From positions 16,174 through 80,173 of the forward strand of contig NZ_LFYT02000022.1 in the NCBI RefSeq assembly GCF_001270065.2: 64,000 bases of DNA, read 5' to 3'. Positions 30,083 to 38,705 of this stretch are shown here, piece after piece. Each line of letters opens with the position of its first letter. Within the stretch, counting starts at the first letter, position 1. The position numbers and the translations under genes are program-made. Source of the DNA: Limnohabitans planktonicus II-D5 (GTDB lineage Bacteria; Pseudomonadota; Gammaproteobacteria; Burkholderiales; Burkholderiaceae_C). The notes beneath the pieces were generated by a model that made no database searches, was not told the origin of the DNA, and saw only the letters and a program-made list of their open reading frames with translations.

Positions 30083-32242
30083 ATGCGCAACAAACAAAAA
30101 TCCATATTGACCGTGCAACATGGTCTGACCGCTCTGGCCTGTGCCTGTTTGGTTGCCTGTGGGGGGGGCAGTAGCCCAACAGCCACCGGGGACAACAACG
30201 CTTCAAATAACACTTCAAACGGATCTTCAAGCACTCAGGCCCAATCGCTACTGACCGGCACAGCCGCCTACGGTGCGCCTATGGCGGGTGCCAGCATCAC
30301 ACTCATGGATGCAGCGGGCACAACCAAAACTGCAACTGCCGACAGCACGGGCAACTACACGTTGACTGTGACGGGCTTGACCGCCCCCTTCTTGATCAAA
30401 GCCAGCATGCCATCGGGCGACTCGGTCAAGGAATATTCCTCTTTGGTGATGACAGCCCCCAAAGCGGGTGACACCGGCGTTGCCAACGTCACACCTCTGA
30501 CCCATGCTCTGGTCAGCATGGTTTCCAGCGATGGTGCCAACCCCAATGAATTTGCGGATAAGAACACACTCAAGAACGTGGACCCAGCCAAGCTGACTGC
30601 GGCTTTGAAGAACTTGCAAACGGCACTTGCTGAAGTGCTGAGCGCTGCCAAATTGCCTGCGACTTTTGACCCCATGACCACCAGCTTCAAGGCTGATCGG
30701 GACAATGAAGCTGACTTGCTGCTCGACACCATCAAGGTGGGTGTGAGCGATCAAGGCGTGTCGTTGACGAATGCGCGTGTGCCCGCCAGCGACACGGGCA
30801 GCAACACCGCCCCTGCAACCATCACACTCAAAGGAACCACGACAGGCACAGTGACCGCTTTGCCTAAACCCACGGTCGCTACAGATGACCTGAAAGGCCT
30901 TGATGCCTTCCAGGCAGAGGCTAATGCCTGTTTGGCACTCGCACCTGCGGCCCGGGTGAGTCAAAACAATGGTAGTTACACGTTCTTGGGCGCATGCGCC
31001 AACGTGACCGGCTTTGACACCAACAATTACAAAGCCTTTGGCTACAGCTTGCAGCAGTTGTGGGGATACCGACTTTTGAACGAAATTCCTGCAGACTCCA
31101 AATTGTTGACACCCGAATTTTTGCTCTTCCTCGACGATGGCAAAAAAGCGATTGTTCGCTTGGCAAGCGCCTCCCCAAGCGGCGGCAAAGTCTATTTTGA
31201 AACCGCTCAAAAAATTGGCGACGTTTGGAAAATCGTTGGCAATCAACGTGACTACGATGCCAGTGTTGGCGTCAGACTGTTCCGCCAAAACGACTTGAGT
31301 ACCAACGGGTGGACCATTCCATCGACCTACATCAACAGCCTTGACAGTGGTAAGAACGTCGGGAAATTTGACGCCTACACAAGCCGCTTGAGCTTCAGCT
31401 TCAACCAATCAGGCCCGAATGGATACGATGTCTATGCCGTACGTGTCAAAGGACCGGGCTTGCCAGCCAGTGGCATTGTGCTGAGCCGATCCAGCGCATG
31501 TGGCACAAATGACTACCTGGCTTTTTACAGCAACAACGGATCGCTGCCGGCACCCAACAGTTCCAGTTTGCCCACCAGTTCTGCCACCAACAGCTGGGTA
31601 CTTGACGTTGCCAATTTCGGATCTGCTTACAAAGGCACTACCACTGAGTTCTTCAATCAATACCGCGGACTGAATTCCCTCGGAAGCCCATCGACCAGTA
31701 CTGGAAACAACACGGCACAAAACAGAGTCGACTTGTCCACCATCCCTGAATTTGCGGTCTACAACTGGGAAGTCTTCACCAACGCAGTCGGTCCCAATGT
31801 TGCGGCCACATTCAGATCGCGCATCATCACCCGCCCCCTTGCAGCCACTGAAGGGAAAAAACAAGCCTGGGCCACTTTGAACCAAGATGCGTTGGATTAC
31901 CTCAACCCCAACAACACAGCCAAAGCAGCTGAACTGAACAATGGACAATTCAGCTGGGCACTGCCGAACGCAACTGCACCCATCGTTGTCAATGGCTACA
32001 TCTTTGGCTCAGGCGATTTGGGACGCATGAATATGGGCCGAGCTGTCACCAAATCAGGTGACACCAGCCTGAACTTGACTGCTTCAGCAGAATATAAAGG
32101 CAATGGTCAAGCCTGTAACTATGCAAAAGTCCCCACATTCACCAGCACTTCAGGTTACCGCGAAGTGGGCATTCGCCAAGTGACAGAGAGTGGCTTGATG
32201 CTCAGCCAATACAGCTTCCACACTGGCCGCGCAGCCCCCTGA
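30083..32242 (+). CDS. Large exported lipoprotein of unknown function
   Basis: A 719-residue protein. The signal peptide ends with a lipobox (LVAC-GGG), and a Ser/Thr/Asn-rich linker follows, typical of surface or periplasmic lipoproteins. GGAG at 30073-30076 sits six bases before ATG 30083 and overlaps the other ATG at 30077, so 30083 is chosen. Residues about 55-110 look like a carboxypeptidase-regulatory-type beta domain (GTAAYGAPMAGASITLMDAAGT, GNYTLTVTGLTAPFLIKA). The rest resembles no family I can name. A terminator follows at once. Confidence 0.75.
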   Translation: MRNKQKSILTVQHGLTALACACLVACGGGSSPTATGDNNASNNTSNGSSSTQAQSLLTGTAAYGAPMAGASITLMDAAGTTKTATADSTGNYTLTVTGLTAPFLIKASMPSGDSVKEYSSLVMTAPKAGDTGVANVTPLTHALVSMVSSDGANPNEFADKNTLKNVDPAKLTAALKNLQTALAEVLSAAKLPATFDPMTTSFKADRDNEADLLLDTIKVGVSDQGVSLTNARVPASDTGSNTAPATITLKGTTTGTVTALPKPTVATDDLKGLDAFQAEANACLALAPAARVSQNNGSYTFLGACANVTGFDTNNYKAFGYSLQQLWGYRLLNEIPADSKLLTPEFLLFLDDGKKAIVRLASASPSGGKVYFETAQKIGDVWKIVGNQRDYDASVGVRLFRQNDLSTNGWTIPSTYINSLDSGKNVGKFDAYTSRLSFSFNQSGPNGYDVYAVRVKGPGLPASGIVLSRSSACGTNDYLAFYSNNGSLPAPNSSSLPTSSATNSWVLDVANFGSAYKGTTTEFFNQYRGLNSLGSPSTSTGNNTAQNRVDLSTIPEFAVYNWEVFTNAVGPNVAATFRSRIITRPLAATEGKKQAWATLNQDALDYLNPNNTAKAAELNNGQFSWALPNATAPIVVNGYIFGSGDLGRMNMGRAVTKSGDTSLNLTASAEYKGNGQACNYAKVPTFTSTSGYREVGIRQVTESGLMLSQYSFHTGRAAP

Positions 32243-32269
32243 TCTCACCCGCTGAACAGGTCTAAACAA

Positions 32270-32300
32270 CCCACCAGGCCACAAGCCCGGTGGGTTTTTT
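32270..32300 (+). terminator. Rho-independent terminator of the lipoprotein gene
   Basis: Stem CCCACC-A-GGC / GCC-C-GGTGGG with loop CACAA, followed by six T bases. It lies 28 bases after the stop at 32242 and faces the convergent aroB. Confidence 0.88.
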
Positions 32301-32320
32301 CTTGCCCGATGCGCCAACCC

Positions 32321-33433
32321 TCAGCCGCAGCAGGCGTTGATCACGTCGCGCACCATGGCGTCGGGTGCGCCGCACACGGTGGCTTGGCCGGGGCCGTCGA
32401 TGATGACGAACTGGATGTCGCCGCCCACGGCTTTTTTATCGAGGCGCATGTGTTCGATGTAATGCCCGGCGTTGTCGGCAGCGTCGATGATGGGGCCGCG
32501 CACGGGCAGGCCTGTGCGCTCGATGAGGGCTTTGAGTCGGGTCACAAAAGCGGCATCGACCTTGCCCAGGCGCTGCGACAGCTCGGCCGCCATGACCATG
32601 CCGCAGCCCACCGCCTCACCGTGCAGCCAAACGCCAAAGCCCAGACCCGCCTCGATGGCGTGTCCAAAGGTGTGGCCAAAGTTGAGGATGGCGCGCAAGC
32701 CCGCTTCGCGCTCGTCTTGTCCGACTACCCAGGCCTTGATTTCGCAGCTGCGCTTGACGGCATGGGCCAGGGCCTTCGGGTCTTGAGCCATGAGCGCATC
32801 GATGTTCGCCTCGATCCAGTCCAGAAACGCCATGTCGGCAATCGGGCCGTATTTGATGACTTCGGCCAAGCCCGCGCTCAACTCACGCGGGGGCAAGGTG
32901 CCGAGGGTGTTCAGGTCGCAAATCACCCGCACTGGCTGGTAGAACGCGCCGATCATGTTTTTGCCCAGGGGGTGGTTGATGGCGGTTTTGCCGCCTACCG
33001 AGGAGTCGACTTGCGACAGCAGCGTGGTCGGCACCTGCACAAAGGGCACGCCGCGCATGTAGCTGGCGGCCGCGAAGCCGGTCATGTCGCCGATCACGCC
33101 GCCGCCCAAGGCAAACAACACCGTTTTGCGGTCGCAGCCTTTGCCCAGCAGGGCGTCAAAAATCAGGTTCAGGGTTTGCCAGTCTTTGTACGCCTCGCCG
33201 TCGGGCAGCACCACGGTGTGGACTTGCTTGTAATGCGGGCTGATGGCGCTGCGCAGCTGGGCTTCGTAAAGGGGCGCCACAGTGTCGTTGGTGACGATCA
33301 TGGCTGTTTGCGCCTTGGGCAAACCGGCCCAGGTGTCGGGTCGACTCAACAGGCCTTGGCCAATCTGGATGTCATAACTGCGGTCATCCAGCGAAATGGC
33401 GACCTGCTCAATGGAAATGGGGTGCTCGGACAT
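32321..33433 (-). CDS. aroB: 3-dehydroquinate synthase
   Basis: Second enzyme of the shikimate pathway; it converts DAHP to 3-dehydroquinate with NAD and zinc. It has 370 residues. NAD-binding [21 protein letters not shown] and the metal ligands in [21 protein letters not shown] and WLHGEAVG are present, with [22 protein letters not shown] between. I start at ATG 33433 ([11 protein letters not shown]). The open frame runs on for about 100 codons through REP repeats, which is an artefact. It lies downstream of aroK on the same strand. Confidence 0.95.
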   Translation of the reverse strand: MSEHPISIEQVAISLDDRSYDIQIGQGLLSRPDTWAGLPKAQTAMIVTNDTVAPLYEAQLRSAISPHYKQVHTVVLPDGEAYKDWQTLNLIFDALLGKGCDRKTVLFALGGGVIGDMTGFAAASYMRGVPFVQVPTTLLSQVDSSVGGKTAINHPLGKNMIGAFYQPVRVICDLNTLGTLPPRELSAGLAEVIKYGPIADMAFLDWIEANIDALMAQDPKALAHAVKRSCEIKAWVVGQDEREAGLRAILNFGHTFGHAIEAGLGFGVWLHGEAVGCGMVMAAELSQRLGKVDAAFVTRLKALIERTGLPVRGPIIDAADNAGHYIEHMRLDKKAVGGDIQFVIIDGPGQATVCGAPDAMVRDVINACCG

Positions 33434-33468
33434 AGGGCGTAAGTGTAGGGCTTTGACACAGCCTTCTC

Positions 33469-33988
33469 GTCGGGGCTGAAGCCACCGACCTACGAAGATG
33501 ACAGGGCTGTCCCGCAGGTCGGTACTCGCAGAGTCCGACGTTTTCAGCCTTCGGCGAAGGCACAACGTCGGGGTCTTTGACCACCGACCTACGGGGCGGT
33601 GCCATCCCCCCACGTTTTCGGGAAGCGCATGGCTTTGGCTGCCCCGTAGGTCGGCACTCGCAGAGTCAGACGTTTTCAGCCTTCGGCGCAGGCACCATGT
33701 CGGGGTCTTCGACCGCCGACCTACGGGGCGGTGCCATCCCCCCACGTTATCGGGAAGCGCATGGCTTTGGCTGCACCGTAGGTCGGCACTCGCAGAGTCC
33801 GACGTTTACTGCCTTCGGCGAAGGCACAACGTCGGGGTCTTCGACCGCCGACCTACGGGGCGGTGCCATCCCCCCACGTTTTCGGGAAGCGCATGGCTTT
33901 GGCTGACCCGTAGGTCGGTACTCGAAGAGTCCGACGTTTTCAGCCTTTGACGCAGGCAGCATGTCGGGGTCTTCGACCGCCGACCTAC
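33469..33988. repeat. Family-1 REP array between aroK and aroB (132-bp period)
   Basis: One type-C hairpin (33469-33493) is followed by four units starting at 33514, 33646, 33778 and 33910, each 132 bases apart. Each unit holds a forward ACTC/GAGT-type hairpin and a reverse GGTC/GACC-type hairpin. Three spacers of the type GGGGCGGTGCCATCCCCCC separate them. This explains nearly all of the 572-base gap. Confidence 0.92.
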
Positions 33989-34005
33989 GAAGATGACTTG
34001 CCCGC

Positions 34006-34536
34006 TTACGAAGACTTGGTGGGCAGGAGACCGGCCAGTTCCAGTTGCATGGTGATCATGTTGACCAGGGTGGCCACGGAGGGGCGGCCGGTTTCAATCA
34101 CGAAGTGGGCGGCTTCGCGGTAGAGCGGGTCGCGGGTGCCATACAGTGCGCGCAGGCGGGCCATGGGGTCGTCCACTTGCAGCAGGGGGCGTGCGGTGTC
34201 GTGGCGCACGCGGCGGTAGACGTCTTCGGGGGTAGAGCGCAGATAGATGACGTGACCGCGTTCGTGCAGGTGTTGGCGGTTGGCGGGTCTCAATACCGCG
34301 CCGCCGCCAGTGGCGATGACGCCTTCGTGGGTTTGGGTCAGGTCGTCCAGCACCTGTTGCTCGACATCACGGAAATTGTCCTCGCCTTCGCGCGCGAAGT
34401 ATTCCCGGATTGAACAGCCCAAACGCTCTTCAATCACATGGTCGGAGTCCACAAAAGGCAGGCCCAGACGGCGCGCCAGTTGGCGGCCAATGGTGGTTTT
34501 GCCTGAGCCTGGAAGGCCCACGAAGATGATGCTCAA
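34006..34536 (-). CDS. aroK: Shikimate kinase
   Basis: Phosphorylates shikimate with ATP in the fifth step of the shikimate pathway. Family motifs are the P-loop GLPGSGKTT, the shikimate-binding FVDSDHVIE, the GGGAVLR string and the lid RPLLQVDDP. No ATG fits the start. TTG 34536 ([10 protein letters not shown]) gives 176 residues, the usual size, with GAG eight bases upstream. TTG 34602 gives 198 residues. The gene follows pilQ, the order normal for this phylum (pilQ-aroK-aroB). Confidence 0.93.
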   Translation of the reverse strand: MSIIFVGLPGSGKTTIGRQLARRLGLPFVDSDHVIEERLGCSIREYFAREGEDNFRDVEQQVLDDLTQTHEGVIATGGGAVLRPANRQHLHERGHVIYLRSTPEDVYRRVRHDTARPLLQVDDPMARLRALYGTRDPLYREAAHFVIETGRPSVATLVNMITMQLELAGLLPTKSS

Positions 34537-34629
34537 GGAAGTCTCACACGAAGTAGTCGGCCCGCACCGGACAAAAAAGGGCGGGCCGTTTGAAGTGGGC
34601 AAGTGTATTCGACCCGCTTTGCCCGCTCT

Positions 34630-36069
34630 TTACTGCGGCAAGCTGGCCGGTGCGTCGGCCACCACCCGAGGTGTGAGGAAGATCAGCAGTTCACTTTTGC
34701 GCTGGGTTTGGTCGCGGTTTTTGAAGAGCCAGCCCAGGCCCGGCACATCGCCCAAACCCGGCACCTTGGCTTCGTCGTTGCGCCGGGTTTCCTCAAAAAT
34801 GCCGCCCAGCACGGCGGTGCCGCCGTCTTCCACGCGCACCTGGGTTTTCACGTGTTTGGTGTTGATGGCGTAGCCCGCCGGGGTGATTTGGCCCACGCTG
34901 TCGCGGTTCACATCGACTTCGAGCACCACCGAGCCATCAGGGGTGATTTGGGGCGTGACTTCGAGTTTGAGGTTGGCTTTGCGAAACGAGATGGCGGTCA
35001 CGCCAATGCCTGCCGATGTTTGGTAGGGCAATTCGGTGCCCTGCTCGATCAGGGCCTTGGTCTGGTCGGCGGTGACGACCCGGGGGCGCGAGACCACTTT
35101 GCCAAGACCTGCCGCCTCCAGTGCCGAGAGTTCGACGTTGATGAACCGGTCTGCCGCCGCGTTGAACAGCGAAACAGCAAAGGTGGCCGGGGCGCTGACG
35201 GTTTGGCCCGCGCTGCCTGAGGGCAAATTCACCTGGTTGCCGCTGGCCACGCCCGCCGCTGCGCTCTGGTTGGTGGCGCCCATGCTCAGGGTTTGGCTGT
35301 TGCCCTGCACTTTCAGGGGCACGGCCAGGCCCGCCCCCAGGCGCACGCCCAGCGATTGGCCAAACTGGTCGTCGGCCTCAACGATGCGTGCCTCGATCAG
35401 GACTTGCCGCACGGGCACATCGAGCAGGGCGATCATCTGCTGGATCTCGGCCAGGCGAGCGGGCAAGTCGGCAATGAACAGCTGGTTGGTGCGCGGCTCG
35501 GCCAGCACCGTGCCCCGGGGACTGAGCCAGCGACCACCACCGACCACGCCAGTGGTGCCACCACCTTGCAGGCGCTGCGCGACTTCACTGGCCCGGGCGT
35601 ATTGCAGGCGCTGCGACCACATGCTCAAGGGGCTGACGGCGTCCAGGGCGGCCTGCGCATCGCGCTGCTTTTTCTCGCGCAGCGCCCATTCGCCTTGCGG
35701 GGCCACCCACAGCACACGCCCTTCCTGGCGCGAAGTCAGGCCTTTGGATTGCAGCACGATGTCCAGCGCCTGGGGCCAGGGCACCTCGTTCAAACGCACC
35801 GTGACGGGGCCACTGACGTTGTCGGTCAGCACCAGATTGAGCCCGGCAAACTCGGCAAACACTTGCAGCAAGGCGCGCAAGTCGATGTTTTGAAAATTCA
35901 GACTGATGGGGCGGTGGTCGGTGGACGCGGGCCACTCCACCGGAAACGCCACAGCCCTGGACGCCGGAGTAAGGGCCGAGGCGGGTGCCGGACTGACCCC
36001 ATTTTGCGCCGCCACACACAGCCCCCAGCAACAGGCCACGGCTGTCCAGCCACGTTTGTTGTTCATCAT
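34630..36069 (-). CDS. pilQ: Type IV pilus secretin PilQ (short form)
   Basis: Outer-membrane secretin through which type IV pili pass. From ATG 36069 it has 479 residues with a signal-like N-terminus. A secretin-TonB (STN) domain (ISLNFQNIDLRALLQVFAEFAGLNLVL, in parts) is followed by an N-domain (VAQRLQ to LLDVPVRQVLIEARIVEAD) and the secretin core (VSRPRVVTADQTKALIEQGTELPYQT; VEDGGTAVLGGIFEE; VPGLGDVPGLGWLFKN; LLIFLTPRVV). Related PilQ proteins are usually near 700 residues with AMIN domains first; there is no room for them here. The frame further upstream overlaps the pilO-pilP gene and is not coding in this frame. Confidence 0.9.
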   Translation of the reverse strand: MMNNKRGWTAVACCWGLCVAAQNGVSPAPASALTPASRAVAFPVEWPASTDHRPISLNFQNIDLRALLQVFAEFAGLNLVLTDNVSGPVTVRLNEVPWPQALDIVLQSKGLTSRQEGRVLWVAPQGEWALREKKQRDAQAALDAVSPLSMWSQRLQYARASEVAQRLQGGGTTGVVGGGRWLSPRGTVLAEPRTNQLFIADLPARLAEIQQMIALLDVPVRQVLIEARIVEADDQFGQSLGVRLGAGLAVPLKVQGNSQTLSMGATNQSAAAGVASGNQVNLPSGSAGQTVSAPATFAVSLFNAAADRFINVELSALEAAGLGKVVSRPRVVTADQTKALIEQGTELPYQTSAGIGVTAISFRKANLKLEVTPQITPDGSVVLEVDVNRDSVGQITPAGYAINTKHVKTQVRVEDGGTAVLGGIFEETRRNDEAKVPGLGDVPGLGWLFKNRDQTQRKSELLIFLTPRVVADAPASLPQ

Positions 36070-37127
36070 TTGCCGCCCTCCCAATGCAAAACATGGACCG
36101 GCCCACGCGCCGCCCGCAGGGTCACGCCCTCGCTCGTGATGGCCTGCACCCGATGGCCTTCGAGCGTGACGCGCTGACCAGGTCGCACACGCGCCCAGTG
36201 CGGACCGGCCACCAGCACGGCCTGCCGATCGGCTCCTTGTTGCCACACCCCGGCCAGGCGCACGCGCGCCAGTGGCCAGCGTTCGGGGTCTTCGGGCAGG
36301 TCGGGGGTTGTGGTTGCAGTGGGCTGCGATGTCGCGCCGGACCCTGAACCTGCAGCACCGGGCTGTGCCAGCGCCGGTGCAGGCTGCGCAAACAGTGGCA
36401 CAGCCTGCGCTGCGACCTGGCGTGGCAGTGCACGGGCACCGTCCAGTGGACCATCCACTGGGCCGTCGTGCCCTGGCCAGGCTTGCCAGGTGCTCTCCCC
36501 CGGGCGCATCCACACCCGCAGCACGGCATCGATCTGCACGTCCTGGCTGTCAGCTTGCGCCACGATGCTGATGCGGTCGATGGTCCACACCGGCCCCGCC
36601 TGCGTGAAAGCGGCCCAGGCTTGCGCCCAGCGCACAAATGGCCCGATCACACGCAGGGCCACAGCCTGACTGGGCACGGTCGGTGCGGTGCTGGCGGCAG
36701 GGCTGGCGCGCCCTGGTGCCATGCGCTGCACCTGCGGACTCACAGGGCGCAAGGCCATGACGCGCAGGCCCTGCTGGCTCAGTGCCTGTTGCAAATCCAG
36801 CCAGATGCGGCTGGGCTGGGCCTGGCCGGGCAGGCGTGCCAGGGCGTCACGCTGAGCGTGTTCGGCATCTTCAGCTTTCAAGGGCTGGGGCGGGGCCAAG
36901 GCCACCGTTTGCTGGCGCAAACGCTCCACCGCTTCATCTGCCTGGGTGTAGGCGTCTGTGACATCCAGATGCACAAGCACCACAGCACACGCCCCCAGCA
37001 CCGCACTGCCCAGTCCCCAGACCCAGGGGCGCAGCATGAGCAGGGCTTGTTTTTGCCAGTTCGCCCAAGTGGTGGACACATCCACAGCGCCTGTGTCCCA
37101 CAGGCGTGACAGTTTGCCGATGTTCAT
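36066..37127 (-). CDS. PilO-PilP fusion protein of the type IV pilus alignment complex
   Basis: A single 353-residue frame at the place of pilO and pilP. Residues 1-200 fit PilO: one membrane span (WGLGSAVLGACAVVLVHL), a helical stretch (EAVERLRQQTVAL) and a ferredoxin-like part ending WTIDRISIVAQADSQDVQIDAVLRVWM. A Pro/Ala-rich linker (about 225-275) leads to a C-terminal PilP-like beta domain (ARVRLAGVWQQGADRQAVLVAGPHWARVRPGQRVTLEG, in parts). PilP is normally a separate lipoprotein; here it would hang from the PilO membrane anchor. Start and stop overlap pilN and pilQ by four bases. Confidence 0.75.
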   Translation of the reverse strand: MNIGKLSRLWDTGAVDVSTTWANWQKQALLMLRPWVWGLGSAVLGACAVVLVHLDVTDAYTQADEAVERLRQQTVALAPPQPLKAEDAEHAQRDALARLPGQAQPSRIWLDLQQALSQQGLRVMALRPVSPQVQRMAPGRASPAASTAPTVPSQAVALRVIGPFVRWAQAWAAFTQAGPVWTIDRISIVAQADSQDVQIDAVLRVWMRPGESTWQAWPGHDGPVDGPLDGARALPRQVAAQAVPLFAQPAPALAQPGAAGSGSGATSQPTATTTPDLPEDPERWPLARVRLAGVWQQGADRQAVLVAGPHWARVRPGQRVTLEGHRVQAITSEGVTLRAARGPVHVLHWEGGK

Positions 37128-37774
37128 CGTCCCCCCTTGGACGCCACGGCTGAGGCTGCCGGGGCCGCAGCCGTTGTGGCAGGGGCTTGGCCCGAAGCTT
37201 CGGCACGTGGCTCAACGGAAGTCCAGGCCACTTGCCAGACAAACGACACCTGAGCGGACCGGGCGCTGTCCGACTCGCCCGAAGTGTTTGAGGCCGTGAG
37301 ACTGGCCAAATTCACCGCTTGGCCCGAATGCTCGGCCAGTTGCTGGCGCGCCGCCGTCATGGAGGTCACGCTGGGCGCAAAGCCTTGCAGCTCCAGCTTG
37401 TCGCCTTCGGCCTGCAAGCGCTCCAGCCGCAAGTTGCTTCGTTGCGCCTCGGCCAGCAAGGCCTGGTGCCAGACATCCCAGGTTTGCTGATGCTGTGCAA
37501 TTTGGCTCAGTTGCTGGCGCTGCAAACGTTGCTGCTGCAACTGTGCGCGTTGGGTGTCCAGCATTTTGAGGCGCTGTGTGCGCTCGGCCAGGCGACTTTG
37601 CAGTTGGCTTTGCTCGGTCAGGAGGGCCTGGGTTTTGGCCGCCTGCCACCACAACCAACCCCAAGCCAGCACGGCGCCCAGAGCACAACCGAGTAAACCC
37701 GTGACCCAGCGGTGCCGCCGTCTTTGCTGCTGCGCCAAGTTGGGGTAATGCAGCAAATTGAATGCGCCGCTCAT
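37124..37774 (-). CDS. pilN: Type IV pilus assembly protein PilN (divergent)
   Basis: A 216-residue single-span protein. The usual N-terminal INLLPYR motif that binds PilM is degenerate (FNLLHYPN at residues 5-12). A membrane span (WVTGLLGCALGAVLAWGWLWW) and a Gln-rich coiled coil (LLTEQSQLQSRLAERTQRLKMLDTQRAQLQQQRLQRQQ, in parts) follow. The end is a low-complexity Ala-rich tail. ATG 37774 overlaps the pilM stop (ATGA). Identity relies on position and topology more than on sequence. Confidence 0.75.
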   Translation of the reverse strand: MSGAFNLLHYPNLAQQQRRRHRWVTGLLGCALGAVLAWGWLWWQAAKTQALLTEQSQLQSRLAERTQRLKMLDTQRAQLQQQRLQRQQLSQIAQHQQTWDVWHQALLAEAQRSNLRLERLQAEGDKLELQGFAPSVTSMTAARQQLAEHSGQAVNLASLTASNTSGESDSARSAQVSFVWQVAWTSVEPRAEASGQAPATTAAAPAASAVASKGGR

Positions 37775-38517
37775 GACCACGCCTTCAAGGCTAATCCTGC
37801 CGCGACCAAACGCGCCCCCATGGGCGAGGCCATGGCTTGCAGCAAGGCGGCGTCTCCAGTGGCCAGCCCTGCAGCTGCTGTGATGTGGGGCCCGTTATGG
37901 GGTCCGGGCAAACGAAACTGCCAATCCAGCACCGGCTGGGTCAGCAAACTGGGCAATCCGCCTTGCAGGGCGTTCGCGGCCCGCCGAGCGGCATGCAGTT
38001 CAGGCTCGACGGTGGCCAGATGCCAACCTGCAGCCTGTGTGCACTTTTTGAAATCGGCAATGTGCGACTTGGCACATGCGACCCATTGCACCCGACGCAC
38101 CAACGCCCGCGAGGTCTCTTCGGGTTGAAAATCAAAATTGACCTCATCGGGCTCCAGCCCCAAGGCTTGTGCGGCCTCCAGTTGCACTTCGGCCAGCCAG
38201 TCGTCCTCGGGCAACTGCACCGGAAATTCGATCTCCCCCAAGGCCAGATCCACCAATGGCAGCGCCATGTTCAAGCGCTTTTCCACGCCAACTTGGGCTG
38301 AACCCATTTGCCTCAAAGCCTGGCTGAGCCACACCTTGTCATGATGCGCCTGTGCGGGCGTGGGTTGCAGGGTTTGAGTACTCTGGACTCTGGCCAGATG
38401 CTCGCTTTGGCGTTGCAGGCCCAACAGCGCCCAAGCGGGGCCTTGCTGCGCCAGCCCCCACCCCAAGCGCGTCGGCCGCGCACCGATGCGTTGCCACCAC
38501 CGAATCAAGCCGTTCAT
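37771..38517 (-). CDS. pilM: PilM-like pilus protein (short, divergent)
   Basis: A 248-residue protein in the place of pilM, divergent from mrcA. PilM is an actin-like ATPase of about 350 residues. This one keeps a middle part (MALPLVDLALGEIEFPVQLPEDDWLAEVQLEAAQALGLEPDEVNFDFQ, in parts) with VQWVACAKSHIADFKKCTQAAGWHLATVEPE and AAGLATGDAALLQAM. The usual N-terminal phosphate-binding loop with G.D.S is not seen. It may have lost nucleotide binding. The call depends on synteny. Confidence 0.7.
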   Translation of the reverse strand: MNGLIRWWQRIGARPTRLGWGLAQQGPAWALLGLQRQSEHLARVQSTQTLQPTPAQAHHDKVWLSQALRQMGSAQVGVEKRLNMALPLVDLALGEIEFPVQLPEDDWLAEVQLEAAQALGLEPDEVNFDFQPEETSRALVRRVQWVACAKSHIADFKKCTQAAGWHLATVEPELHAARRAANALQGGLPSLLTQPVLDWQFRLPGPHNGPHITAAAGLATGDAALLQAMASPMGARLVAAGLALKAWS

Positions 38518-38705
38518 GTTGCCCCCTTGCTTGAGGCCTTACAGGCCCTCTGAGAGATGTTTTGTAACATGAATAAAGCGTCCAAACAATATTTTTGAAT
38601 ACCAAATAGTTATTTGTGAATTTTCCAAGCCCCACCTGAGAGGCTGAGCATTTTTATAATGTGGGGTGCCTTGTATCCTGCAAGCCACCCCCACCTCCGC
38701 CATCT

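Noticed and set aside
33434..33745. N-terminal extension of aroB by about 104 codons
   Set aside because: The extension is translated REP repeat. The AroB family begins at [11 protein letters not shown].
36070..36513. Upstream part of the 627-codon pilQ frame
   Set aside because: It overlaps pilO-pilP in another frame and reads as Arg/Ala-rich shadow sequence without AMIN features.
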